Below the pieces are notes generated by a model. That model searched no databases. It worked only from the letters and a program-made list of their open reading frames with translations, and was not told the origin of the DNA. From the NCBI GenBank assembly GCA_900545245.1, contig UQYV01000002.1:76324-140323 (forward strand): a DNA stretch of 64,000 nt, read 5' to 3'. Origin of the DNA: an uncultured Bacteroidales bacterium (GTDB taxonomy: Bacteria > Bacteroidota > Bacteroidia > Bacteroidales > UBA932). This document shows positions 8,807 through 17,452 of this stretch, piece by piece (position 1 is the first letter of the stretch; every line of letters starts with the position of its first letter). The position numbers and the translations under genes were made by a program.

Positions 8807-8880
8807 TGGAGGTGCCAAGCAGATTCGAACTGCTGTAGCAGGTTTTGCAGACCTGTGCCTAGCCCCTCGGCCATAGCACC
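8807..8880 (-). tRNA. tRNA-Cys (anticodon GCA)
   Basis: Read on the minus strand, the 71 bases fold into a complete cloverleaf. The acceptor stem is GGTGCTA with TGGCACC (one G:U). The anticodon arm is CAGGT, loop CTGCAAA, ACCTG, giving anticodon GCA. The T arm is AGCAG, loop TTCGAAT, CTGCT. The discriminator base is U, the main identity element of tRNA-Cys, and CCA is encoded at 8809-8807. It forms a single-gene transcription unit, with a consensus promoter 19 bases upstream and a hairpin terminator directly downstream. Confidence 0.96.
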
Positions 8881-8898
8881 ATATTTCCTTTGGGAATG

Positions 8899-8929
8899 CA
8901 AAGTTAGGAAAATTTTTCCTTTGTGCAAA
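8899..8929 (-). promoter_or_regulatory. Consensus promoter of tRNA-Cys
   Basis: On the minus strand TTTG (8929-8926), a 19-base spacer and TAACTTTG (8906-8899). Exact match to the Bacteroides consensus, placed so that transcription starts about 10 bases before the mature 5' end. Confidence 0.85.
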
Positions 8930-8987
8930 CTTTTCTGTGTGTTTGCGTTGAAAATTGTTTCAGCAACCGCAGTTCCTGATACCTGGT

Positions 8988-10247
8988 TTACTCTACATAC
9001 AGCAGCAGTCCCTTCAAATACTCCCCTTCCGGGTGGTAGATGTTAACGGCGTGGTCGGCCGGTTGGTTGAGACGGTCGAGGATGCGGACACTCCTTCCGG
9101 TCTGGGCGGCAGCGGAGAACACGGCAAGTGCAAAGGCTTCCTTGTCAACGACTTGGGAACAACTGTAAGTAAAGACGAGTCCTCCAGGCGCAACCTTTGA
9201 AATGGCAGCCGCATTGAGTCTCTGGTAGGCCCGCAGAGCATTATCTCTGGCCCCACGGTGCTTTGCAAATGCAGGAGGGTCAACGATGATAAGATCGTAT
9301 TTTCCTTCCGGAATGTTTTTCACATAATCAATGGCATCGCAGCAAAGTCCTTGATGTTGAGCAGTTTCTGAACCGGTAGTAAAACTGTTCAGCGACACAT
9401 TTTTTTCAACCAGTTCCATGGCACGTGCAGAACTATCGACAGAATCGACGTGAACTGCGCCTCCGGCCAGAGCATACACGGAAAAGCCTCCTGTGTAGCA
9501 GAATAGATTGAGAACGCGGCGACCGGCAGCATAGCGCTCCACAAGCGCACGGTTTTCTCGCTGATCAAGAAAAAATCCTGTTTTTTGTCCTTCTGTCCAG
9601 TTCACTATAAATTTGTGCCCATTTTCAAGAACAATCTGCTCGTCGTCACTGAATCCGTCTTTTCTATACATATATCCGTCGACCAAATCGAGCCCCGCCT
9701 TAAAAGGCGCTGTGCCAGAACTTTTGTCGTAAACCGCCTTCAGAGCGTCACCATAAATAGACTGAAGCGCAAGACAAATCTGTTTTCTTGCTCGAAACAT
9801 TCCAACGGAATGGGCCTGTATCACGCATACACCATTATAGTAGTCAATAACAAGCCCTGGAAGGCTGTCTCCTTCCCCATGAACCAGACGATAACAGTTT
9901 GTTCTGCCTACAACCGATGCCTTCGAATCCGATATACAGCGTTCAGGAGCAAATCCGGCAGGTGGCTCAGCAAGAGATGCCGCAATGCGCACAGCTAGCG
10001 CCCTGGAAATCATCGTCTCCCAAAAGTCCGGTGCAAGAACATCCGAGTCAAAGCTGAGAATCCGGACTGCTATTGAGCCTATCTGGTAGTGACCACACGC
10101 AAGAAAAGTCCCATCCGCGGCATAAACCGACACGAGGTCACCTTCCGCAGGAGTGCCTTGAATCTGTGCTATTGAACCGGAAAACACCCACGGGTGAAAG
10201 CGACGCACCGACTCATCCCGGCCTTTGCGAAGTATTACCTTTACCAT
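8988..10247 (-). CDS. Class I rRNA methyltransferase, RlmI family
   Basis: SAM-dependent RNA methyltransferase, probably forming 5-methylcytosine in 23S rRNA as E. coli RlmI does at C1962. The N-terminal PUA domain covers about residues 1-80 (VKVILRKGRDESVRRFHPWVFSG). A middle RlmI-type domain carries the motif EGQKTGFFLDQRENR near residue 220. The C-terminal Rossmann domain has the SAM loop VLNLFCYTGGFSVYA near 244, and the motif IV IIVDPPAFAKH near 320. The catalytic Cys of the motif TYSCSQ is near residue 370. Full length is 419 residues. It lies 9 bases downstream of the RNase D-like gene on the minus strand. Confidence 0.92.
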   Translation of the reverse strand: MVKVILRKGRDESVRRFHPWVFSGSIAQIQGTPAEGDLVSVYAADGTFLACGHYQIGSIAVRILSFDSDVLAPDFWETMISRALAVRIAASLAEPPAGFAPERCISDSKASVVGRTNCYRLVHGEGDSLPGLVIDYYNGVCVIQAHSVGMFRARKQICLALQSIYGDALKAVYDKSSGTAPFKAGLDLVDGYMYRKDGFSDDEQIVLENGHKFIVNWTEGQKTGFFLDQRENRALVERYAAGRRVLNLFCYTGGFSVYALAGGAVHVDSVDSSARAMELVEKNVSLNSFTTGSETAQHQGLCCDAIDYVKNIPEGKYDLIIVDPPAFAKHRGARDNALRAYQRLNAAAISKVAPGGLVFTYSCSQVVDKEAFALAVFSAAAQTGRSVRILDRLNQPADHAVNIYHPEGEYLKGLLLYVE

Positions 10248-10256
10248 AATATATAC

Positions 10257-10922
10257 TTAATTCTCTATTATCTCAACCGAAACAACATCACCTTTAAAGA
10301 CTATAGTCGTTGGCGCCGCTAGCGGCTTGAGTTCCGTATTCTTCAGTTTCAAATACATCTCACGGCAGATCCACGCATCTGTGGCAGCATATTTCATTTG
10401 GGGATCTGAAAGCTTGTCCGCCTCCCAATTGGAGAGCTGCTGTGTCTTGGAAACCTTGACTCCGAGAATGATTGCAGCCATCTTTTTGACGCTCTTGTCG
10501 CGTATCCCCCATTCCGGAACAATCTTCTGCAAGTCCACAAAAGAAGCGGGCTTGAACTTCGCATAGCGCTGAAGCCCCCTCACGTCGTCCGTTGTTGCTG
10601 CTCCCACCTTTACGATGTCGGGATTTGCAAGAATGTTGCACAATGCCCGCTGCATCCCAAGCGACTTTATCCTAAAGAGAAACGCCTTGCCGCCGCCCGA
10701 AAGCTGCAGAAGCGCGACACCGGGATTTGGTGTGTGGGGAGTGAAGCAGGGCTTCGTTTCTGTGTCGAAACCGAGAATCTTCTGTCTTTTCAAGTAACGG
10801 ATAGCTCTCCTATAATCCTCAGACAATGAGTCTATTACACATATCTCCCCCGGAAATGAAGCCAGCGGCATCGTCTCAATCGCTTCCGGAAGTATGTTTT
10901 CTATGAATCTGTTTTCGTTCAC
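10257..10922 (-). CDS. RNase D-like 3'-5' exonuclease domain protein
   Basis: Single-domain DEDDy exonuclease, 221 residues, of the kind that trims RNA or DNA 3' ends. The metal ligands are readable: FDTETKP (Asp and Glu of ExoI, near residue 55), the Asp of ATTDDVRGL (ExoII, near 113), and YAATDAWICREMY (Tyr and Asp of ExoIII, near 178). There is no HRDC domain, so it is shorter than E. coli RNase D, as is normal for Bacteroidota members. The start shown is a GTG at 10922; the next ATG lies 17 codons in, before the conserved core. It lies between the lipoprotein gene and the RlmI-like gene, all on one strand. Confidence 0.88.
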   Translation of the reverse strand: MNENRFIENILPEAIETMPLASFPGEICVIDSLSEDYRRAIRYLKRQKILGFDTETKPCFTPHTPNPGVALLQLSGGGKAFLFRIKSLGMQRALCNILANPDIVKVGAATTDDVRGLQRYAKFKPASFVDLQKIVPEWGIRDKSVKKMAAIILGVKVSKTQQLSNWEADKLSDPQMKYAATDAWICREMYLKLKNTELKPLAAPTTIVFKGDVVSVEIIEN

Positions 10923-10952
10923 CTCTGCACTGCTCTTTAATTAAACTGTACA

Positions 10953-12206
10953 TCACTCCGTCAGCCTGTCCATGTTGAGTATCACCGGAGCTACAAGACG
11001 GTTGACCTTTTCAAGATACTCGTCACTCATATACAAGCGTCCAAGAGGAACTGTCCGCGTAATCTGAATACTTGCATCCGCCGAATGGTTATACTTGAAC
11101 TTGTCGGAAAGCGTGCCTCCGAAACTGACACTCTCAAGCGGAACGCTCGACGACGGAACTGTCACGTATGCCTTCACCGAAGGGTATGCAATCCTATGCG
11201 TAAACAAATTATGATCGCGAAGAACATTGTAGCACGCTTGAATGACAGCATCCTCTCCCCCGATAAATTCAAAGTTCTCGTCAAGCACTGCGCGGTAGTT
11301 CTCCATATCAAGCCCCTGGGACGTCCTTATCTCCTCCAACACCTCCGAGAGATCACGGACATTGAGCGAATCGGACGATACGCCGACAAGCACGGCTGAA
11401 ATCTTGTCCTGAGCACCCGACGCCAGATAGTTGTCAAGAAACTCCATGAATATCGTCTTCGAGTCCCCGCCTGAGACCGTATGTTCGATGTAGTCGGGAA
11501 ATGAATCAGAACCATTACGGCACCGTTCATACACTCCTTTGTACAGACCATGTTCAATCTCCTTACTTCCGGCAAGAACGGCAATCAGCCCATTCGGGTG
11601 ACGTTTTCCGGCGCGGTTCATCATTTCGTCAGAAAGTGAGAGTACAGGGACATCAATCCCGGCAGAGACAAGTAGAGTATCAATATCCTTCAACGCATAG
11701 CGGCACAGATATGGAGAATCCACAATCAAAACCTTTGCAGGAATGCGGGGTGAAGTCATTTCTTCGTCAAATGTGTTTGAATAGCAACTGCTACCCAAGG
11801 ACGCCACTGCCATGCTGACTGCAGCCTCGCGCATTGCAGGAATATTCTCGGCCTCAATGTAGCCGGCATACGGAGAGTTTGCCATGTCAAATACAGGAGT
11901 GAACGTCTCCCCCGCAAAATCATGCAGTTCATCCGGCTGCTCGCGCCCGTCGATGTTATCGAAACGGTCTGAGCACAGAAAGTCAGACACCATGCGGCAT
12001 ACCGACTCAAAATCTCCTATGACTGCGATGCTTCCTGCCACATTGTTCGGAACATATTTGTCCAGAATGTGCTTGGAAACAGAACTCGTATCAGTGAGTG
12101 CCTGCTTTACAAAGGGCAGGTATGGTTCTAAAACATTCTTGTTTCTCTCGCATGCTGTCAAGATAATTGCCAGCATCAGAATCGATATGAGAAACCTCTT
12201 CCTCAT
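10953..12206 (-). CDS. Uncharacterised lipoprotein
   Basis: I do not recognise a family for this 417-residue protein. It begins with a typical lipoprotein signal, MRKRFLISILMLAIILTAC, with the acylated Cys at residue 19 followed by ERNKN, so it should be anchored in the outer or inner membrane. The body is mixed alpha/beta with no repeats. Two stretches look like a periplasmic-binding or alkaline-phosphatase-like Rossmann layout (KVLIVDSPYLCRYAL, KISAVLVGVSSDSLNVRDL), but this is only impression. The start codon overlaps the pssA stop by 4 bases (ATGA type), and the exonuclease gene follows after 30 bases, so it is in the pssA operon and probably needs translation of pssA. Confidence 0.75.
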   Translation of the reverse strand: MRKRFLISILMLAIILTACERNKNVLEPYLPFVKQALTDTSSVSKHILDKYVPNNVAGSIAVIGDFESVCRMVSDFLCSDRFDNIDGREQPDELHDFAGETFTPVFDMANSPYAGYIEAENIPAMREAAVSMAVASLGSSCYSNTFDEEMTSPRIPAKVLIVDSPYLCRYALKDIDTLLVSAGIDVPVLSLSDEMMNRAGKRHPNGLIAVLAGSKEIEHGLYKGVYERCRNGSDSFPDYIEHTVSGGDSKTIFMEFLDNYLASGAQDKISAVLVGVSSDSLNVRDLSEVLEEIRTSQGLDMENYRAVLDENFEFIGGEDAVIQACYNVLRDHNLFTHRIAYPSVKAYVTVPSSSVPLESVSFGGTLSDKFKYNHSADASIQITRTVPLGRLYMSDEYLEKVNRLVAPVILNMDRLTE

Positions 12207-12991
12207 TTCGCGTCCTTATGGGTAAACGGCAGCGCCGCAACGTTCAAGACAATGTAATAGAAAAATATGAGGCTGAATGCCATCGAGAAATGAAGCCTAA
12301 ACACAGCGACTGCAACTACTATGAGAGCGGCACCGACAAAAAACGCTATCCGCAGTTTTCCATAGTGCCCCTCTGCAAGGTTGCTTCCCTTTTTTATCTT
12401 CATCGCGAACATTGGAATCTCGCAGACAAGCAGGGCTGCGACTGTGACAGAAAGCACAGGAACCATAATCCTGACGGTCGCCCAATCTGAAAGCCATGCG
12501 GCAAGCTCACTCTCCGATTTCATCGCGAAGCATACGAGTGCCGCAAGAAATATTGCGCCCGCAGGGGTTGCAAGACCAATGAAATTCTCGCTCTGACGCT
12601 CATCTGTGTTGAACTTTGCCAACCTCAGTCCGGAGAACACGGCAACGAGCACGGGAGAGAGCACCACGAGCCAGTGAATGAACGGCGAGACGTTGAATGC
12701 GAGGTCAAGCCCACCCAAGAACGAATGCTCAGCAAAGCATACTAGCATCACCGACGGAAGAACACCGAAGCTAACCATGTCCGAGAGGGAGTCAAGTTCC
12801 TTGCCCATTGGTGAATAGGCATGCAGTGCCCTTGCGGCCAGACCGTCGCAGAAATCAAAGACGGAAGCGGCCAGCATAAGATAGAATGCCGTCGGCACAT
12901 CACCCTTCAGACAAGACAAAATCCCCAATACACCACAGAGCAAGTTCATTGATGTGATGGTATTGGGGATATTTTTACGAATGCTTACCAT
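12203..12991 (-). CDS. pssA: CDP-diacylglycerol--serine O-phosphatidyltransferase
   Basis: Integral membrane enzyme that makes phosphatidylserine, the precursor of phosphatidylethanolamine. The CDP-alcohol phosphotransferase signature DGxxAR(x8)GxxxD(x3)D is present as DGLAARALHAYSPMGKELDS followed by LSD, near residues 48-70. Seven or eight hydrophobic segments cover the 262 residues. The ATG at 12991 is preferred; the same frame also opens at a TTG two codons earlier. A loop with charged residues (PMFAMKIKKGSNLAEG) separates the last helices. It lies only 25 bases after the peptidase gene and overlaps the following lipoprotein gene. No psd (decarboxylase) is nearby in the window. Confidence 0.93.
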   Translation of the reverse strand: MVSIRKNIPNTITSMNLLCGVLGILSCLKGDVPTAFYLMLAASVFDFCDGLAARALHAYSPMGKELDSLSDMVSFGVLPSVMLVCFAEHSFLGGLDLAFNVSPFIHWLVVLSPVLVAVFSGLRLAKFNTDERQSENFIGLATPAGAIFLAALVCFAMKSESELAAWLSDWATVRIMVPVLSVTVAALLVCEIPMFAMKIKKGSNLAEGHYGKLRIAFFVGAALIVVAVAVFRLHFSMAFSLIFFYYIVLNVAALPFTHKDAK

Positions 12992-13016
12992 AATCAATCA
13001 TCCGAATATGGACAAC

Positions 13017-14195
13017 TTATTTTATGCCAAGCTTCTTCTTTATCGACTTCGGAAGCGCGTCCTTATGAACAACAATGTTGAGAGTCTTGTAACGGACATA
13101 AGCATCTGACGCATACCATATTCCCTTGTATGCCCCGGCTTCGCCCCAAGAGTTCTTCACGATGAAGAAAGGATTGCCGTTCTGATCTTTTGCGAGACCA
13201 TAAATCTGCATTCCATGGTCGTCGGTCGTCTGCTTGTTGTCATAGGCAATCTGACGCATCTCCTGAGTAATTTTCTTTTCCTCTGCAGAAGTCTGCTCCG
13301 AAGACTTTTCGTCAGACTTTCCAATCCAATGCTCTTGATCGGAGCCCGCAGTCGGTGCAGCATCCACGTCCGGAACCACAGCGGTGCCGTTGCGTGTAAA
13401 TCCCTTCTCGCTGACGTCAGCACCCCACGCGATAGTGAATCCCTTGTCAATGGCATTGTACATCACTTCCATAAGCTCATCAATCGGAAGATTGTATGCG
13501 CTCCCCCATCTCCAGTTGTCGCTGACTTCTATTACGAACGGCTTGTAGAACGGGTGATGAGTGAATGAGGAAAGGTTAATGTAGTCGTCAACATTGATTC
13601 CAAGATAGTCGCGATAGGACTCCGGAGTGAAAGTCTTTCCGTCAACTGTGAATTCTGTCGGAAGTTCTCCGAGATATGCACTGAGTATGCCGTTGTAGGC
13701 ATTCTTCCACGCGGTCGAAAGAGTCTTGTTCGGATTCTCGGCGATGGCTTTGATGAAACCCTCGAGTGCGGCGTCCATTTCTGCCTGAACCGGAAGTTCC
13801 GTACCATAGTTCATTCCGGTGTAAACTTCCTGCGGAACGATTCCATAGTTACGAATTACCTCATAGACATCGCCGAATGAGCTCCCGGCCGAAAAACCGA
13901 GTTTGCCGTCGAGACGGACATATTTCACTCCCCTGTCAAAATAAGACCTGTTCACCACGAACATCTCTGAGAGGTCCGTCTCAATGCCCTTCTGGCGGAG
14001 AATCTCAGACTCTACAAAAGAAAGTGCGGAATAGCACCAGCATGTCCCGGAACGGTATTGGTTCTTGATGCTTGTAACCGGATTCTCCTTTACGGTAGTA
14101 AACACATACTCGGCCCTCTGAGTTTTGTCCTGCGCCTGTGCAACGAAACCGAATCCAAGTGCAAGCGCGACTGCGGTGATGATAAATCTCTTCAT
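13017..14195 (-). CDS. Secreted C1-family cysteine peptidase (aminopeptidase C / bleomycin hydrolase type)
   Basis: Papain-fold peptidase of 392 residues with an N-terminal signal peptide (MKRFIITAVALALGFGFVAQAQ), so it works in the periplasm or outside. The catalytic Cys sits in YRSGTCWCYSALSF near residue 53. The His is in TDDHGMQIYGL near residue 335 and the Asn in IVKNSWGEAG near 355. Cytoplasmic bleomycin hydrolases lack a signal, so this is the exported Bacteroidota form. I chose the ATG at 14195 because it begins the signal peptide and follows the sequence AAGGAT. The in-frame upstream region would place a second hydrophobic stretch outside the mature logic and lies across the promoter. 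pssA follows after 25 bases. Confidence 0.9.
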   Translation of the reverse strand: MKRFIITAVALALGFGFVAQAQDKTQRAEYVFTTVKENPVTSIKNQYRSGTCWCYSALSFVESEILRQKGIETDLSEMFVVNRSYFDRGVKYVRLDGKLGFSAGSSFGDVYEVIRNYGIVPQEVYTGMNYGTELPVQAEMDAALEGFIKAIAENPNKTLSTAWKNAYNGILSAYLGELPTEFTVDGKTFTPESYRDYLGINVDDYINLSSFTHHPFYKPFVIEVSDNWRWGSAYNLPIDELMEVMYNAIDKGFTIAWGADVSEKGFTRNGTAVVPDVDAAPTAGSDQEHWIGKSDEKSSEQTSAEEKKITQEMRQIAYDNKQTTDDHGMQIYGLAKDQNGNPFFIVKNSWGEAGAYKGIWYASDAYVRYKTLNIVVHKDALPKSIKKKLGIK

Positions 14196-14248
14196 ATCCT
14201 TAACCTTTATATTATACCAAATAAAATATATACCTAAAATGAAGCTCG

Positions 14249-14280
14249 CAAAGTTAAGGTTTTGCCTCAATAAAAGCAAA
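14249..14280 (-). promoter_or_regulatory. Promoter of the secreted peptidase gene
   Basis: On the minus strand TTTG (14280-14277), a 20-base spacer and TAACTTTG (14256-14249). It lies 53 bases upstream of the chosen ATG at 14195 and so also supports that start. Confidence 0.75.
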
Positions 14281-14308
14281 AAAAGTTCAGTCGATTACCT
14301 CTATTCGG

Positions 14309-15130
14309 CTATTTAAGTCTGTCAACCTTGAGATTGCCCATGTTAAGTCCCCAACATCCGTTCTGAATGATTGGAATCTCAACTCCGTCGGGTCCCTTCT
14401 CCCAACAAATTTCCTTTAAGAAAGTGTGGGAATGACCGCCAACGATAAGGTCAACATTGCGCAGACCGCGCTGAACCATCATTCTGTCGCTCTCAAACCC
14501 AAGATGCGTGAGACAGATGACCATGTCGCACTTCTTTTCGTTGCGGAGATAATCAGCCCACCTGTTAGCCGTTTCCACCGGGTCACGGAACTCAAGCTGG
14601 CGGGCAATGGCCGCATCAACCACAGGCCTGACGTCAGTGGTAAGACCTATGATTCCGATCTTGAGTCCGGCCTTGCTGACAATAGTGTATGGCTTGACAT
14701 ATTTTCCAAGCTCGAACTTCGAGAAATCATAATTGGCGCAGAGTATCGGAAACTTTAGCTTCTTTACGCGAGAGGTGAGCTCGTCAAGTCCGTTGTCAAA
14801 CTCATGGTTTCCTATTGCAGTGGCGTCAAAGCCCATGGCATTCATCAGGTCCACTTCCAGGAAGCCTCTCATGACGATAAAATAGGAGGTTCCCTGGCTA
14901 AAGTCACCGGCATGCAGAAGAAGGACGTTCTTTCTTCCGTCGGCAGTGCGCACGCTGTCGATGTACGCGGCCCTTTCGAGAGTTCCGCCCTGCCCGTTGA
15001 GAGAGCCTACACGTTCCGGCTCTATGTGGCTGTGAGTGTCGTTCAGGTGAAGTATTGTAAGTTCCTGTGCATAAGCACCATAAGAAACGGCAAGCAATGC
15101 TGCGACAAGTATGTGTCCGATTCTTTTCAT
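14309..15130 (-). CDS. Secreted metallophosphatase: catalytic half of a 5'-nucleotidase
   Basis: Exported calcineurin-like phosphoesterase of 273 residues, equivalent to the N-terminal domain of UshA-type 5'-nucleotidases. A signal peptide (MKRIGHILVAALLAVSYGAYAQ) precedes the metal motifs: LHLNDTHSH near residue 27, LHAGDFS near 71, AIGNHEFDNG near 105, ICLTHLG near 205, and VGGHSHT near 230. The substrate-binding C-terminal domain is missing from this protein and is encoded by the gene just upstream, which ends 13 bases before this one starts. The two secreted proteins presumably work together on nucleotides or sugar nucleotides in the periplasm. A single fused protein is the usual form in other phyla. 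Confidence 0.92.
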   Translation of the reverse strand: MKRIGHILVAALLAVSYGAYAQELTILHLNDTHSHIEPERVGSLNGQGGTLERAAYIDSVRTADGRKNVLLLHAGDFSQGTSYFIVMRGFLEVDLMNAMGFDATAIGNHEFDNGLDELTSRVKKLKFPILCANYDFSKFELGKYVKPYTIVSKAGLKIGIIGLTTDVRPVVDAAIARQLEFRDPVETANRWADYLRNEKKCDMVICLTHLGFESDRMMVQRGLRNVDLIVGGHSHTFLKEICWEKGPDGVEIPIIQNGCWGLNMGNLKVDRLK

Positions 15131-15143
15131 TTTCTGTCCTCCC

Positions 15144-16007
15144 CTATTTTTCGATTACGACTCTTCCGTCTGTGTGATACTCAATCGGTTTACCTTCAGA
15201 TGAAAGGGACTTCACCTTATCGAGTATGATGTCGATGATGTCGATGTCGTAGATTTTCATATTTCTGGAATTGTTTTCGAGGTAGAGTCCGTCACCTCCT
15301 TCAAGAAGGAAAGATATAGTAGCAACTCCGTACCATCTGGCGTCGTCTAGCGGTTCTCCGTCCAATTCCGCGGAGACAAGCTTTCCATCTTTTGCCACGA
15401 CCCTACAGCCGCCGAGCACCTGAAAGCGATCGGCTGCCATCTTTTCAAGAATTGCGCGGATTTCGCTTCCCTGAAGTTCAAGGTAGACTATCTGATTCCT
15501 GAACGGGAACATGGATTTCAGGTCGTCAAGTATGATGTTGCCGTGAGGCATGGCACAGCGGATTCCTCCGAAATTGCCGACACCGAAAGACACCGACTTT
15601 CCGGATTCTTTTGCCACAGCTTCCATTATGTTGTCAATGAACCAGTTAGAAAGTTCAGATTCCGGATACTCGACATCCATCTCACGGGTGCTGTACCCTA
15701 CGGTCTCCCTCATCGGAGCCATCCTGTCCTGCACGGAAAGCAGTTCCTTGGCAGCCTTGTATGTTGCCGTACGGCGACCATATACCTTGCCGTCAGGAGC
15801 GTAGTATTTCCCGTGCCTGATCTCTCCGAGACATTCCTTCACGTCGTCGGATGACGGAGATTTCGCTCCAACACGGCTTCCGTCCATCGGTGTCAAGGTC
15901 CACGAGACCACTTCAACTTTGCCGACTTGTTGCTGACGATCTGCAGAATTCTGTGCAAATGCGGTGATTCCAGCAAGCAATAACAATATTACAAATATCT
16001 TCTTCAT
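15144..16007 (-). CDS. Secreted 5'-nucleotidase C-terminal domain protein
   Basis: Exported 287-residue protein with a signal peptide (MKKIFVILLLLAGITAFAQ) and then a 5_nucleotid_C domain. Family marks are VGYSTREMDVEYPESELSNWFIDNIMEA-type sequence near residues 104-130, a substrate loop SFGVGNFGGIRCAMPHGNI near 140-160, MFPFRNQIVYLELQGSEIRAILEKM near 166-190, and SFLLEGGDGL near 235. The Asn-x-Gly-Gly-Ile-Arg loop is the nucleotide-binding part of UshA. It lacks the metal-binding half, which is the next gene downstream. Residues 25-85 precede the domain and match nothing I know. It is the first gene of the pair; the ABC permease gene ends 48 bases upstream. Confidence 0.9.
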   Translation of the reverse strand: MKKIFVILLLLAGITAFAQNSADRQQQVGKVEVVSWTLTPMDGSRVGAKSPSSDDVKECLGEIRHGKYYAPDGKVYGRRTATYKAAKELLSVQDRMAPMRETVGYSTREMDVEYPESELSNWFIDNIMEAVAKESGKSVSFGVGNFGGIRCAMPHGNIILDDLKSMFPFRNQIVYLELQGSEIRAILEKMAADRFQVLGGCRVVAKDGKLVSAELDGEPLDDARWYGVATISFLLEGGDGLYLENNSRNMKIYDIDIIDIILDKVKSLSSEGKPIEYHTDGRVVIEK

Positions 16008-16055
16008 CGTATTTTATTTTATTTTGGTTTACCGAATCTTGTCGTTCTTCCTAAG

Positions 16056-17426
16056 CTATTTCATTCTCAACCATTTCCACAAGTCCTTGAACGTTGATTT
16101 CTTGCCGAAAGTGAGTATTCCGATTTTATAAATCTTGGCAGAGAGCCATGCGCAGCCGAGGAAAGTCAGCAGCAGCAGCGCAATCGAAAGTACAAGCTCC
16201 CACATCGGCACTCCGAAAGGAATCCTTGCAAGCATCACTATCGGCGAGGTGAATGGTATAATCGATCCCCAGAACGCCAACGGGCTATCAGGAGATTTGA
16301 AGGCATAGAGGGCGATGAAGAACCCGAGAAGAAGCGGAATCGTCACCGGAATCTGAAGTTGGCTGCTGTCTGCCTCGTTTTCAACGGAAGACCCGATGGC
16401 CGCAAAAAGTGAAGCATAAAGCAGGTATCCAAGCACGAAGAAAATCACGAATGAAACGAGTATCTCAGTATAATTCAACTCCCTAAGAGCAGAAAGCACC
16501 GAATTTCCCTGTGTGTCGAGACCTGCCGCCATTGCCGACGGATCGAGGTTCATTCCCGTAGCATCCAATGCTGACTGGTCAACCCCTGCCATTGCGCTCA
16601 TCTGCTGGCTGCTGCCCATAATAGAATCAAATCCGATGATTCCTCCTACAGCAGAGACAATCACACCGGTCAGCACAATCCAAAGGAGAAACTGTGTCAG
16701 GGCAACGGCAGCGACGCCGACAATCTTGCCGAACATAAGTTCCGTGGCCTTGACGCTGGAAACCAAAACTTCCACCACCCTGCTGGACTTTTCCTCAATC
16801 ACCGAGGACATCACCATGGCGGAGAACATCGCTATGAACATGTAGATTATCATCCCGAGCAGCATCGAAACAATCATCTTCACCTCAGCAGAATCGAGCT
16901 TTGCCTCTCCGGAGTCATCAATTGTATAGGTCGTCACACTGACGTCGGCCTTGACTTCTGCCATAATCTGCTTGAGATCTCCTATGTCATAAAGCGAGAT
17001 TCGATAGTCTTCAACCGCATCGTCCACTTGTGACTCGATAGCAGATTTCAGTTCAACGCTCAGTGCCTTCGTTGAATACGTGGTAACATTTACAGTTTTT
17101 GTTGAATCAATTACCGGAGACACTATCATAAGCACGTCAACGCCAAGTTCCTTTAGATCTGCCTTGACGGAGTCCGGCTGATGCCCGGAATAGTCAGTGA
17201 ATATATAAGAATCATCTGACTTAAGTTGCGGCATGACTATGCCGGACTCGTCGATGACAGCTATCTGTTTCCCATTGTCCTTCACAAAAAACATTATCAG
17301 CGACGGGAGCACCATCATCGCGGCAAATAGAATCGGGCCAAGGAAAGTGATTAGAAGGAATGACTTTTTTTTCACACGGGTCATGTACTCGCGAGATATG
17401 ACCACGCCTATATTTCTGAAATTCAT
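16056..17426 (-). CDS. ABC-2 type transporter permease (NatB-like)
   Basis: Inner-membrane subunit of an ABC exporter. The protein opens with the cytoplasmic RNIGVVISREYMTRVKKKSF and a first hydrophobic helix near residues 23-47. A large periplasmic domain follows (roughly residues 48-180), then five or so hydrophobic segments between residues 185 and 440, with the small-residue-rich loop SQQMSAMAGVDQSAL between two of them. This is the NatB/YhaP layout. Those pumps extrude Na+ or antimicrobial agents, but the substrate here is not known. The first ATG is at 17426; the frame is also open from a TTG four codons upstream. The ATPase partner is encoded directly upstream. Confidence 0.88.
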   Translation of the reverse strand: MNFRNIGVVISREYMTRVKKKSFLLITFLGPILFAAMMVLPSLIMFFVKDNGKQIAVIDESGIVMPQLKSDDSYIFTDYSGHQPDSVKADLKELGVDVLMIVSPVIDSTKTVNVTTYSTKALSVELKSAIESQVDDAVEDYRISLYDIGDLKQIMAEVKADVSVTTYTIDDSGEAKLDSAEVKMIVSMLLGMIIYMFIAMFSAMVMSSVIEEKSSRVVEVLVSSVKATELMFGKIVGVAAVALTQFLLWIVLTGVIVSAVGGIIGFDSIMGSSQQMSAMAGVDQSALDATGMNLDPSAMAAGLDTQGNSVLSALRELNYTEILVSFVIFFVLGYLLYASLFAAIGSSVENEADSSQLQIPVTIPLLLGFFIALYAFKSPDSPLAFWGSIIPFTSPIVMLARIPFGVPMWELVLSIALLLLTFLGCAWLSAKIYKIGILTFGKKSTFKDLWKWLRMK

Positions 17427-17452
17427 AGTATTGTCCAATATTATATAATTCG

